From Climacium dendroides (lineage: Eukaryota > Streptophyta > Bryopsida > Hypnales > Climaciaceae), in assembly GCA_950106755.1 (NCBI GenBank), contig OX467089.1:19077345-19141344 (forward strand): DNA of 64,000 bases, read 5' to 3'. The first letter of the stretch is position 1, and each line of letters opens with the position of its first letter. Made by a program: the position numbers and the translations under genes. Under the pieces are notes generated by a model. That model saw only the letters and a program-made list of their open reading frames with translations. It was not told where the DNA came from and searched no databases. Of the stretch, positions 34,160-46,555 are shown piece by piece.

Positions 34160-35660
34160 CTTGTGTCTAATCCAAATAATTGATCACTAAGATCGTCTAT
34201 TACTTTGACAAAACTATAATTTCAAAATTTATGCATTACAAGTCAAGACTAACAATTGATTGCCTGTATTTTAGAATAGTTTAATCTATTTATAAGAGTT
34301 GATGGTTTTGAAACCATGTTTTATAAAATTTTGAAATTCATTTAATCAAGTACAAAAATTAGAATTATGTCAAAAGTGTCTCTTTAGAATAGAAACAAGT
34401 AGAACAATAAATAGTTTTGAAGGCATGACTAGATTGTAATAATTAATGTTTGTGTTGCACAATATTATAAAAAATCCATCTAGTTCAAATGTTTCATATG
34501 TTTATTGGACATGTATTGTAAAAATGATGCTTGAAAATGTGTTCACTTTTACATCACCAAAAATTTGAATTTTTAACTTAATTACTTAATTAATTGATGA
34601 TGCAAAAAAAAAACAAGAATTTTTTTGGAAGTTTGTTCTAAATAAAAATATTTTTAAAAAATAAATGAAAAATTTGGTAAGATTATTAAATTGAATATAG
34701 GAAAAAAGTCTCAATTGGATGATGGTTGAGTTCAATGTTGTGAAGGGGCAAATTATATGGTTCTCTTGACAATGCACACCACTAATCACGGTGATAATAA
34801 AAAAAATACGTGCATTTAGGAGGCATATGATGTTGTGAAAGAAAATAAGTTCAATTAAAATAAATGTATATTGGTAAGTTATGAATTTATTTTTGAAAGA
34901 ATAAAAAAGTGAATTTCATATAGTAAATTCTATATTTATTTTATATGCCAATTTAATAATATACATGTGCACATTGAATGAAGATTGATTGTTTAATGAT
35001 GAAGCCACTATCAACACTCAATATTAATAATAAATCACACAATAATTTATAGCTAAAGCTCCAAGTGCAAAATGATAATCAATTGAAGATTTTGAAGTAT
35101 TAAAATCTCAAAATTGTTCTTGAAAGCTTTAAATATAAAAAATATAAATTTTATAATTTATAATTTTTTTAATAAATTTGCTATATATGTAACACTAGAA
35201 CTAAGACTCCACTACTCTCTGTGCTACTAGTGATGCCTATTGAAGATTGAAGGTTTTGGGTCTCCATTTATGGCAAAAAGAAAGGTTTTATCATTTATTT
35301 TTAGAGCTTGGTGATGAAGAAACGAACATTTATAAATTTTGGTTACTAAGCATAAATGAAAGTATATATTTGGACTTACCTAATTTTCTTAAGCCTAGGC
35401 CAATGGCCTCTTTGAGAGGATAATAAATCCCTTACTAAACTATTGTAGAGATTCAATGTAATTAGAAAGTGCAAGGGCTACAATAATATTGTTGTGATGG
35501 CATTTGGGTTGGAGTTGTTTTAGAGATTGATTTGTTTAGAGTCTATTTGTTAAGTTCTAAAGTTTTGTAAAGGCCGCTTTAGGTTTTTTGTAAATTTGAC
35601 TACATTCTAATGAATTTATACTTTTGTATTTCTACATGTGATTTTTAGAATAAGTTCAAT
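34160..35660. other. AT-rich intergenic DNA, nothing recognised
   Basis: No coding frame, RNA gene or structured repeat was found here. Confidence 0.55.
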
Positions 35661-35670
35661 AAATATAACT

Positions 35671-36010
35671 TTATTTCATGTCATTCCAATAATTATTGTA
35701 AAAGTGATAAGATTCTTTCAATATCCATCTTAATGCACATATCTTAATAAATTTATTTTTTAAATTATATGTCAACAATTTTTGAATGAGATCTTTTACA
35801 CCCTTTGAGATGCATGGCCATGGATCTTTATCAAACAAGTCATGGCATTTCATGATCTCTTTGTATACTTCTACAAATATGCAACCATTGAAGGAAGCAA
35901 ACCTTGCTAAAAGTCCATATAGTATTGTTCTTGATGCTCCAAATGTCTATTTTGCGTTTATGGTGGTGTTCCATGACTTCAAAAGCTATACAAATTGAAA
36001 TTCCAAATTT
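35671..36010 (-). pseudogene. Protein kinase pseudogene fragment A (CDPK-like)
   Basis: On the minus strand, VMEHHHKRKIDIWSI and EVYKEIMKCHDLFDKDPWPC followed by ISKGVKDLIQKLL resemble kinase subdomains VIII-X, notably the DxWS and DPWPxIS...AKDLVxKLL pattern of calcium-dependent protein kinases. The two parts lie in different frames and the APE region is altered. No catalytic loop is present. It is a decayed fragment of the kinase C lobe. Confidence 0.75.
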
Positions 36011-36469
36011 TAACAATACCGGTTTGGAACAACAAATTTTCAAGCCTCAAGACTCTTTGTATAATGCCAAAGCTATGACAAGCCTTGATAACACTAAAAA
36101 AATTTTGATCATTTAAGTGACCCTTGACTCATTAGAAGTACAATACTATTATGGATAGAGTTTTCTATCATGACATGATGTGGGTTGTTTATATTGGTCT
36201 ATTGTAACATGTCAATTGTGACACACTAATATTGTGCATAGATACCAAAGGCTAAAAATCATTTTTAATTTTTAATTTTTAAAATCTAAGATTTAAATTG
36301 GAATAAAAACATTGATGAAGTTTATTGAATCTACCATTTGTATTTGTCATTTAGACAATAAATTGTCAAGTTGGATGGCTAGTCTATCAAGTTGCTCAAC
36401 TAGTCCATCAACTAAACAACCGATTTGTCAAGTTTGATGGCTAGTCTATTAAAATGGTATATCCTCAAA

Positions 36470-36660
36470 GACTATTGAGACATTTAGTAAAACAATCATG
36501 TCCATTGAGGTCATGATTGTTTGCATCTAAATTGCCCATTATAGTAATAATTGAGATGTATGGACATAGATCTTTAGCAAACAAGTCATAACACTTCATG
36601 CTCTTTTTATATACTTCTACAAATGTGCAACCATTGAAAGAAGCAAATGTTGTCATGTTA
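36470..36660 (-). pseudogene. Protein kinase pseudogene fragment B
   Basis: The minus-strand frame FASFNGCTFVEVYKKSMKCY followed by DLFAKDLCPYIS repeats the middle of fragment A with changes, so it is a second copy of the same kinase segment. Only about 40 codons are recognisable. Confidence 0.7.
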
Positions 36661-38166
36661 AGAATGATTTGCCTCAGAAAATTAGGGAGATTCTAGCTGC
36701 AATTGGAGAAAGTTGTTTGAAAACTTTTTTAAATCTACAAATCTTCTTGTCTTTAAGTCTTCTAACTACTTGACGTTGGCCTATCCTATTGGTGGATCTA
36801 AAGGGTCATGGTTTAGATAGGTGATAAGAAATCATAGGCCTCGGACAGATAAAACGGGACAGCCAAAGTACGAGCTGAAATCATCTGAAAAATTGGCTCC
36901 TAAATTTCAAACCTACGGTGACCGGAAAACGTACTTTACCAATGGGAACAATAAAAAAATACGACCATGTAGGTGATCAATCCCACTTTGTTGTTTTTAC
37001 AATACAAAACGAAGCTAAGCAATGGTTTCACCTATGCCACCCGCAACAACAAAGTTTACAAGAAAAGACAAGCTACAAGCCACATCACACAAGTCTTCAA
37101 AGTCTCCTCAAAATCCCATCTCCTTGTCTGAACTTTGATCAGATGCCACAAAAGCTTTACAATTCTAAATGAAATGAGTAATAGCTCTTTAGAAAGATAA
37201 TACAATCTTCTACTTTTTCTCCAAATTTCAACTCATTTAAACACACTATTCAACTTCTATGGCCATCCAAAGTTTTAGCCTTGAGAAAAAAAAAGTAGCA
37301 GACTTCTCCTTACTTCACCACTCACAATTCATTCATAAAAACTTTAAATTGAATGAATGATAACTTCATAGAAAGTTAACAATATTTCCTACACTCACTT
37401 AAAGTTTCATTTCAAACAAAAGACTGGTCCGTCTTTTATAGTCGGTCAAAGTTTCAACCCCTCTTCATAAGAGGTAGTAGACCTCCCTCCACTCAAACAA
37501 GTACAACTTTTGAATGCTAATTCCAAATTAAGCAAGTAAGATCAATTTGAAAACAAGACATTGTGATACATAATTCCTCCAATTTTCATTGCGAAATTCC
37601 TTGTACTCAATTCCCCATGGTTCTCCAAATATTCGGGTCTTTCAAAACTACAACGACAGAAGATGAATAGTGTTCAATTTTTTCTTTACCTTATCAACAA
37701 TTCTTCACCACATAAGCAAGTAAACATCAGCCCTTAACTTACTCTTAAAGCTAATTTATAATTATTGACCTTCATATTTGGCCTCATAACTATTTCTTTA
37801 TCTTTAATTTAAACAGAAAATCACTTCAAAGTCCACTTGGAAGGCAAACTACTTCCATCCTTTCCTTTTCACAACTATAACCATACAAAACAATTTCTAA
37901 AAAATAATTCAAATATAGATATAAGTATTGATCATCAAACCAATGTCTATTCGAGGTAAAAAAAACTAGAGTTTCAAGAAGACCTTCACTCCATCTGCAA
38001 AAACTTGAGAATGCGTTTGACAATTGCAGTGACATATTTGACACGATCCGCCTTTGTTAAGGGATTGATTGACCCTCTAACCATCGTTGGTGACCATGAC
38101 TCCCCTTAATTGGCTTGACTATGCAAAAGTACTAGTTGTCATTTAGACCCTCAAAACACCCCTCAA

Positions 38167-38448
38167 ATGTTACTTCACGGCTACCAAATTCAACACATCC
38201 AACTTACAATAAGATTATCAACGCACAAGCATCCCGTTGAAGGTTTCCGTGCCACCGCTGCTCAATACGAGGTTGCTTTGGTGGTCAAGAAGGCTCAACT
38301 TCATCTCATGAATGTTCAAATGGCAATGCAAGATCCTGTGACAAAAGCGGCTCATCCAGCAATTGCGACAATGAAAGCTCAAATTCAGCCGCCGGTTGAG
38401 GCTCTTCATCTTGAGACTCAGAAAAAACCCTTTAATTTGACATTCTAA
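38167..38448 (+). CDS. Doubtful ORF, GC-richer than its surroundings
   Basis: A 93-codon frame containing FRATAAQYEVALVVKKAQLH and MQDPVTKAAHPAIATMKAQI, noticeably less AT-rich than flanking DNA. No domain recognised. The frame opens in a non-distinct context and may be an exon or captured gene fragment. Confidence 0.25.
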   Translation: MLLHGYQIQHIQLTIRLSTHKHPVEGFRATAAQYEVALVVKKAQLHLMNVQMAMQDPVTKAAHPAIATMKAQIQPPVEALHLETQKKPFNLTF

Positions 38449-38615
38449 ATTTGAAGTGAAAAAAGAAACAATATTTCAACTCGATGCAGCTCTTATGTGG
38501 ATCCTCCTTCTTATACAAATGACTTACACCTCTACGAGAAGGCGTCACCTTAAAACTATATGAATAATATATAATATGTATTTTTATAGTATGTACATAT
38601 GTACATCACAACAAC

Positions 38616-38712
38616 ATTGCTAAAAGTCCATATAGTATTGCTCCAATGCTCCAAATGTCTACTTTGGGTTCATGGTGGTGTTCCATAACTTTGGAAGCTA
38701 GTCTTGTAATGT
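38616..38712 (-). pseudogene. Protein kinase pseudogene fragment C
   Basis: The minus strand reads ITRLASKVMEHHHEPKVDIW followed by SIGAILYGLLA in one open frame, the best-preserved copy of the segment seen in fragment A. DIWSIGAILYGLL is a kinase subdomain IX motif. The usual APE before it is replaced by ASK. Confidence 0.75.
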
Positions 38713-39754
38713 TAGTAAAAAGCGATTTCTACTATTATTATAAATCAAAGTTTATTTTTACAATGTCTTTTTAATTTTTTTTTAATTTTGCAAAGCCTCC
38801 TTCTCATGAAATTGACATTTCTTCTATGCAACACAATCGTTGATACCTCAATGATTATATGTAGCAATGTAAAGCCTTAGTGAATAGATTTTTCTTAAAC
38901 TATTTATTTCATAATGAATTCTACACAATAAAGTACTATGTATTACTCATGCAATGCATCTTTGAAAAGTGTTTGCTACAAATCTCAGTTAGAGCAAACA
39001 AACAAATAATGAAAGCTCCTTACATGGGATATTCTCCCCTTTCTTTCAAATTATCTCTTGTATAGATTTACAAATTATATAACCATGGATCATTAATATA
39101 TATTGTACAATTGCTGTAATATAATACACATCAAAGAAATAATGTTGTATAGTAACTTAAATATTTTTTAAATTATTAGCTCAAACATTAAAAATGTACC
39201 CTTCAGTTTTTAAAGTAACTGCTAGAGAAGTGCTAAGCCAATATAATGAATGTTGTTAATTTTCAAGGTCAATTTAGTTGGAATTGGACATGAAGATTAT
39301 CATTGGGAGAAAATGAAATAGTGCTCGGTGTAGTCCATAATCAAAGTTTGAAATTAATTTTCTTTTGCAAAAGTCTTGATTCAAGAGCCCATATGCTTGG
39401 CAATTAAATGTCAATTTGAACTTCTAAATAAATTATTCATAGAAGAAAACAAATTTTTGTTTGTGTTTCAACATTGTACATAGTTACTACTATTGTTAGG
39501 TGATAGCACCATGGAATTAATTGCCTAGATACTAAGGTATGTACAACCACAATCAACACTATTAACTACGGGACATAGCGTAGTCATTATTGAGTACACG
39601 TAAATTAGTTTTATTGAATCTTGTTGGCAAGTAAAAGAAGATTTAAATGTACTTTAGCATGCATTATTTAAACATTGTATGAAGAAGGTACAAATTTTCA
39701 CCATTCAAAGAAGGTTTGTCCTATAGAATTATGAGTTACATGTTATTGAATAAT

Positions 39755-39902
39755 ATTCAAGTATTGGATCTATTGGATAAATACTATTGAATAAATGTTA
39801 GATCCAATACTTGAATAGATCCAATACTTGAATAGGCTTCAATTCAAATATTCAAGTACTGGAACTATGAAGCCATTGGATAAATACTATTGAATAAATG
39901 TT
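39755..39902. repeat. Compound direct and inverted repeat
   Basis: ATTCAAGTATTGGATCT (39755-39771) is followed by its perfect complement twice in tandem (39800-39816 and 39817-39833). A 28-bp direct repeat starting ATTGGATAAATACTATTGAA occurs at 39772-39799 and 39875-39902. Confidence 0.9.
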
Positions 39903-40809
39903 GTGAATTCAATTTAGATTGGGTTACATCATGAAACCAACACTCTTAAATCCTAAATGCCTAAGGCCTTTTTAGAGCCTCTTGGAATTTGCTATAGATT
40001 GAACAAAAGTCAAAATTTTGATAAGTTTTATGACTTTTTTTTTAATTGTAACCATACAAATTCAAACTATACATATTAGAGATCACTTGCGAAAAGAAAA
40101 TACAACAATATTACTTATGGATTGAATGATTATAATATTTAATCATAATGGTGTTAAAATTGTGTAAGTAATTTGAAGTTTTTCAATTTGTTTTTCACAT
40201 TTCAAATCTAAAAAATTGGTTACCAAAAAAATATGAGGTTAAAGGACATAACATTCATAATTCAAATTAATTTAGATCTTCTCAAAATTTACTCTACAAT
40301 GTTTTTGAATGGATTTTGAATGTGATTTTTTCTTCAAGATCTAGTGTATTTGAGGCTCATTTCCACAAGCCCTCATCACTAGAAAATCAAGATTTGCAAT
40401 AGAGACCTTTGCATAAAATCTTTAATAAAAAATCATAATCATTCATTTTTTAAATCAGATTTTTGATGCTAAAAATAGGCTTCAAAAATAATTTTTCAAA
40501 AATATAAATTACTAGAAAAATAAAAATAGCTATTTGGTAGGATTTTATTTAACTTCAAATTATTGTCAATCCCATAATTTGGTGCCTTAGACATTATTTT
40601 AAGAATTAATTCACAATGTTTTTTATGTCCAAAATTTTATTTCATAAATGAAGTCTTCAATATATTGACTATTAATATTGACATTTGATTATGTTTTGCA
40701 TGGTGGTTGCTAGTTATTTGTATTTTATTATTATTTATATTATTTTATATTTTGTATCAATAACATCCCAATTATTGTTTACTACCGATGATACTAATGT
40801 GTGACAGTG

Positions 40810-40990
40810 TGAGCATGGAAATGCAAGCATGTGAGCCTTGAGTATATGTATAAATATATATCTTGGAACTGTTGAAGGTGCTTATATCTAAAGACTTATA
40901 ATATAGATATTTAAAATATAGATACCTACAACTTAGGTATATAGATTATTAGGCTCATAGGCTTACAATTCTAGGCTCATATAATAGCAA
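40810..40990. repeat. Shorter relative of the 29.7-kb foldback element
   Basis: It begins with GCATGTGAGCCTTGAG and ends with CTAGGCTCATATAATAGCAA. Internal TATAATATAGATA motifs and GTTGAAGGTGCTTATA match the internal repeats at 29.9-30.4 kb. Confidence 0.6.
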
Positions 40991-41068
40991 CCCTTCATAA
41001 ATGATAGGACATTCAATTTCAAACAACTTGTAAATGCAAACAAAACTAAAAAGTAAAAAATAATTATA

Positions 41069-41320
41069 CTCCCTCTATCTTAAAATGACTATCCACTTTG
41101 AATATAATGTTTTTTTGAGGGTTTTTTGAGTAGGTCAAGAAAATACTTCTTTGTGACTAATTTTATTTAGGTTGTAATGAACATATCCAATGCTCTTCAT
41201 TGATTCTAGTGATGTAAAATTTGGAACCTTTCTTATTAACGTTTTTTATAATATGGTCAATGAAATAGGTTCAAAAAACTATCATCAAAATTGTGGACAA
41301 TCATTTTTGGATGGAGGAAG
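41069..41320. mobile_element. Stowaway-like MITE, 252 bp
   Basis: The left end CTCCCTCTATCTTAAAATGA and the complement of the right end (CTTCCTCCATCCAAAAATGA) form terminal inverted repeats of about 28 bp. TA flanks both sides (41067-41068 and 41321-41322). No coding capacity. Confidence 0.9.
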
Positions 41321-41329
41321 TAGGTTTTT

Positions 41330-44300
41330 GCATCCATCTTCATGTTTGTAGATTGTTATATTAGTTTCTTTACATTTCTATGGTGTAGATGTTCAATTTT
41401 CTTTTGCAAATATTCTACAATGAAAGAGGCCCAAGTAACAAGTTTGTTTGACTTCAATAAGTAATTGTTTTAGATCAGAAATTGGCCCTTTAGAAATGCC
41501 ATGAATAAATAAGTAAATAAAAATGATAAAGAAATGCCATAATTCAACTAAAATTTTTTAACATAAAAATATTTTTGAATATAAATAAATCTTTAATCTT
41601 AGAATATTCAATCTACAATTAATTTTAGAAAGAATTTTCAATTTTTGTTCCAAATTTTAATCAAAAACAATGGTTAAATATCTTTCACATTTAATTTTTT
41701 TAAATTCATAATTGAATTATTCTTTATAGTTTTTTTTCACAATACATCTTCACAATTTTAGAAATTTTGACTACATATGGCCCTTGGGGGATTAAAGTTT
41801 CAAAATTATTTAAGTTTCACTTCCATTCAGTATATAAATCTTGTATTTTATTGATTCATCTTTCCAACAACTTTTGGGATGTACAGGTACTCTCTCGGTT
41901 TACCGTTCTTGTATTTACACCCAAGACACCCTTACTAGAGAACTTCAAATCAAATGCGACTATTAAGCTAAATATATCTTTTTAAATAATTTATATATAA
42001 AATTTTGACATTTCTCACTTGTGAAAGAATGTGTATTTTCTATCAAAGATTATATTTATCAATTCTGATATATATTAGAATAATTTGAAATTTCCAAAAT
42101 AAATTAACATTAGAATGTAAAATATAATTTTATAATTTAAATTTAAAATACACTTTTAAAAAATATGAATGAAATATGCACAAAATATTGTGTAATTTTA
42201 ACATCCAAAATTTACAATTGTAGCAATTCTTTTGATTTTTTGATTTAAAAAAATTAAATGGAACAAAAAAATAAAACTTTTGAGAATTCATTTTCATAGT
42301 TTAATACAAATATCAAAAATGGCTATTTTGACCAATACCAATTAATTGGTATACATGTATTTGCTAGGCTAAAAAAAATGGTGTACATGAAACAAGTCAC
42401 ATCTATTGTACACATGATTTTTGTCCCAAATGGTCCTTGCATTCAAATACTAAATGTACTTTGATTTAACTTGGTGAAACAAATGTGGCTTTTGTGAATA
42501 CAAACATTTGTATTCTATTTGAATTACAAAACAAACTATTTGACAATTATAATTTATCTTCCATTCTCCATTCATTTTCAAGACATCATCATTTGTAGTA
42601 AATTTTTTTTTTATATATTGAGGATGAAAATTTTTTAATATAAATTTTATTTTAAAAAAATTCATAGCAAGATAATGGTAATTGCTCTTAAATGTCATAT
42701 CTAAATGTATCATGTAAAAAATGAAACAAATTAAAAATAAAAATTGCTTGAATTTTTTAATACTATAAATTTTCATTGTTGTTATTGTCTTGAGAAGTAA
42801 TTCAAATTGATTGAATTTTGATATGATAATTAGCTTGAAATTTGTTGAAGTAACTATTTCTTTTTAACACCACCAACATCTAAAATACCCTTTGTGATGA
42901 CCTTTAAGTCTAATTGCCTCTACCAAGCTAAATTTAGCCTTTATAATTTTGATTAATTTTAAAAAAAAATTGTATATATGAATAACATTTTTTTATATGT
43001 GTTGACTATTTTTTTTAAAAGATTTTGATGATAAAATCAAATTTTTTTTATTTTATAATTTGTATATAAAATTATATCAATTAGAATATATATTAGGATC
43101 ATTTGGAATTTTGAACCAAACTAAAGCTTAAATATGAAAAAATATTTGATAATTTAAATTTGAAAATCATTTTTAAAGAAAAATTACAAATGAAATATAT
43201 TTAATATTGCATTATTTGGATTCTAATATATGGAGCTTTCAATTGCAATAACTCATTGATTTTTGGACTTTTCCAATGTCTTTAATTAGAATAGAAAGAC
43301 AGTTTAGAAGTCTTTATTTTCTAATTTGAACCTTCAATGATCCAAGTGACCTTTTTTGGTTGCTATCCTTGTGTTTTGAGTTTTCCATTCTCAAATTTTG
43401 AATTTAGAACAAATTTTTAAAAAAGAGACTTTGTTAAAAATCCAATGGCAGTAATTTCATCAAATTCCAAGTTAAACTCCGCCTTGGAAATTTTTCAAAG
43501 TAAAGTGGTGTGATGTAGTTGATAGCTTATCGTGTAGCTTATTTGGGGGATTTTGGTTTGGACATGGATCATAAAGTCAACCAACCAATGTGATACTTGG
43601 CTACTTCAATAATGTTGGATTTATCTCAAAAAGGCATATCCATTATAAAAAAACTGAACCTTGCAAAAGGCCACGAGTTTACATCAATGGTAGTAGTGCA
43701 ATTATAGCCAAAAAAATTTTAATTTTAAAAATTTTATCTTAATAAATGTGATGGAATACTACTAGTGCCATGCCAAATTGGCAATTCCAAATTTTATTTT
43801 TAATTTTAAAATTTTAATTTTTAGAAAATTTAATTTAATTATTTTTAAAATTTTTAAAATTTTCCTATAGTTGCACCATGGTCAAAAGTCAAACGACCTT
43901 TTATAGGGTTCAGATTTTTCGTAATGCTAGGAGTTCAAGGAAAAAAGTGTCCCATACTTTTTTTACAAACACTACTCTCATTTTAGTTATCACATTGCGT
44001 TGCAAGCTCCACAACATATTGAAAGTGCATGGAATGTTGTGAAAGTTTACACCTACATTCTCGACTACCTCTTATCTTTCATTGAGTACAAGAATGCACT
44101 AAAAGAGAAAGGGTTCTTTTACATGAGTTTTTAAGTATAATCCTAAACATCAAATAATAAATAATGACCTTTAAGAAAATTTTCAGTAAAATTTTACTAG
44201 AAATATATGTTTTTTTTTTATAAATTTATTGAAAATCTCCTTAAAGATCATTACTTATTATCTTATGTTTAAGACTATACTTAAAAACTCATTTAAAACA

Positions 44301-44650
44301 CCTCTTTCTCTTGTAGTGATGGCATCATTCTATTAGTGCATATTTTATTATATTCTGGTACATCTATTATATTAAGTATGCAGTGTTACAATCCCTGTCA
44401 AAAAATCCATTACATTTTCATGCTTGAGAAAGATCATCTAATTATTTCATTCAATGTTTACAATGAAAACCTAAAGCACTATAAGCATTTATGTGATTTG
44501 TCATGCACACATTTTCTTTGTCTCTTGCAAACAAAAATATGTAGCATGAATGTTGTTCTAGACTTTTGCAACAATTGTACGACTAATATATCATATTTAA
44601 GGAGTCAAATACAATACCATATGTACATACAACTCCCTATAGTATAGACC
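41330..44650. other. AT-rich intergenic DNA, no gene seen
   Basis: Extremely AT-rich with simple A/T runs, for example near 43720-43860. Short ORFs are dominated by I, F, N and K. No recognisable element. Confidence 0.6.
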
Positions 44651-44654
44651 TTTT

Positions 44655-44885
44655 AACCCTTGAATGACGAGGTGGTTACTATGGAGATCATTTGTTTTGT
44701 TATCATATGAATTGTTGGCTTAGAAAAATGCAAAAGCACTCATTGGAAGTCAAACTACTACAGAATACCTTCTTTTTTCATACAAAATTTAAAGGATGAA
44801 CAATTGTATTTTTGTCCTATATGGAGAGATTCTTTGTCATTCATGGGTTAGAAAATGTCCTCAATGTTGTGTATGGATTCACCCT
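44655..44885. mobile_element. MITE-like repeat, copy 2
   Basis: It shares TGTTGGCTTAGAAAAATGCA, AGCACTCATTGGAAG, TTTTGTCCTATATGGAGAGA and the CCTCAATGTTG end with copies 1 and 3. It lies 0.2 kb from copy 3 in the same orientation. Confidence 0.75.
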
Positions 44886-44904
44886 AAAGCACTTCAACAT
44901 CCAT

Positions 44905-45090
44905 ATTTTGAATGATGAATGAAGGGCTTGCTAGCCTTGTTTAGTCCAACTAACTTTTCATTCATCCAATGTAATACTTGAATGTTGAAAAGACAACCTT
45001 CCTTCATGATCAATTTCATGAAATTGCAAAAACTAATATTTTGTACGAAGATAGAAGCAAAAGTGTGCAAGGAATTCAAAAAAGGATTGA
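44905..45090 (-). repeat. Inverted partner of the 25606-25800 repeat
   Basis: It contains TTAGTCCAACTAACTTTTCA, TTCATCCAATGTAATACTTG and AAAAGACAACCTTCCTTCAT, the reverse complements of the blocks at 25.6-25.8 kb. It lies between two MITE-like copies. Confidence 0.85.
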
Positions 45091-45300
45091 AGTGTTTAAC
45101 CCTTAAATGTTGAGCTGGTCACTGTGTGAAATGTTGGCTTAAAAAAATGAAAAAGCACTCATTGGAAGACAAGCTAATACAGAAGACGTTCCTTTTTCCC
45201 ACAAAATTGGGAGGATGAATAATTGCACTTCTATCCTGCATGATGGAGAGATTCTTTCTCATTCATCGGCCGGAAGACGTCCTCGCAGGGTTAAGGGTGA
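45087..45300. mobile_element. MITE-like repeat, copy 3, with clear termini
   Basis: It starts TTAACCCTTAAATGTTGAG and ends with GGGTTAAGGG. The complement of the copy-1 end reads TTAACCCTTAAACGTTGAG, establishing the family terminal inverted repeat. Internal sequence matches copies 1 and 2 (AGCACTCATTGGAAGAC, ATGGAGAGATTCTTT). Confidence 0.75.
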
Positions 45301-45429
45301 ACACAAAAAGCATGCAGTCGTCATGATATATTACAGCACGTTGACGAACGTAGATACCAACTGGACCAAATGTCAGTGGATGAATGCTGACCGAATGGAT
45401 GAATGAATACGTTCATGGGAAGGGACGGA

Positions 45430-46555
45430 GGCTTGGAGAATGGAGCCCACAGGTCTCGTTCTTCCCTCTTTTCCTCGAGTTTCGCGCTGCCGCGATGATT
45501 CCCATCACGCTCGACAGCCCTGTCGTGGCGTCAGTCTGCGATTTACGTTTCGGCGCAACCTGAAGATAAAACTAAAGAATAGAAACAGCGCAATCGGGCA
45601 GTTACGGGCACCGGGTATGGATTCGTGTGGTAGTGGCGTTGCCAGGAATTAAGATTAGTCGTGGTTTGGCAAAGTAAAGTTTCCTCTAGAGTGGAGCCGT
45701 CCGTGAAGCCGTCCATGGAGCCGTGCATGTGGCGAGGGATTCTTTCATCAGGTGTGTGTCTACATGTGCGAATTATTTGTCATTAATTTCGTGGAAGCTT
45801 TGTGTCAGGACATTGTGCCTGTGGCTGTTGCTTTCTTTTTTTGTCTTCTTTGAGTGTGCTTATCGTGTTGTACAGAGTAATAAGCTTACTTTCTTTCGTG
45901 TGCCTTCTCTTGAGCTTCTCGTTCTTCTTTTTATATACGAATTCGTCGTGTGTTGAGGGATGTAAGTCTTTCGAATCGAATCGATTGTTTCTGCCCTTTC
46001 GTTGGCATGTTTTCACTGAATTTTCGAGTACATACTTAGTTGTTGTTTGCAATTCTCATTGTGTGGAAATGATTTGTGGAGTTCACAATTGGCCTGAAAT
46101 TTTTCCTTCTTCATTTGGAGTTCATTGATGTGGTGCATGATTCCTCCATTTTTTTAGAGAAGTCAGTCATTGAAATCTGACACATTGTTTTCAATTTTAT
46201 AATGAAGTCTCATTTTTTTTCGAGCCAGTGAACCATTGCTACTCGCAAGTTTTGGAATTCGATGAGTTGGTGATACAGCAATTGAGTGTTTTGTTATCCA
46301 TGAGCTTAATTGTGTTTCTTTTTGAGTCTCTGATGAATTGAATTAAGAATTGAAGACTAGTGAAGGTGTGTCATGATTGATTCAAGATTGAAATTCTTCC
46401 CTCATTCCACTTTTAAAGCATCTGACATGGTTTGATTGATTGCTGCAGTTGCGACGTGAGGTGCTTCATGATCTAGGGCTAGATTTGATCCTGCACATCA
46501 AAAGTGGTGTGCAAACTGAGACATCAAATGTGAGGTTCGAGATTGTATATGAGCA
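45430..46555 (+). promoter_or_regulatory. Promoter and 5' leader of the JmjC gene
   Basis: Sequence becomes GC- and CpG-richer at 45430-45660 than the preceding desert, as at the other gene starts here. A possible 5' UTR intron runs from donor CAG|GTGTGT at about 45752 to acceptor GCTGCAG near 46448. No TATA box was fixed. Confidence 0.45.

Noticed and set aside
45783..46128. ORFs of 89-108 codons on both strands before the JmjC gene
   Set aside because: They lie in the probable 5' UTR intron and have no domain or phase link to the coding exons.
46450..46555. A PHD finger upstream of the JmjC domain
   Set aside because: Searched for because animal KDM7 proteins have one; no Cys4-His-Cys3 pattern was seen in any frame upstream of the start.
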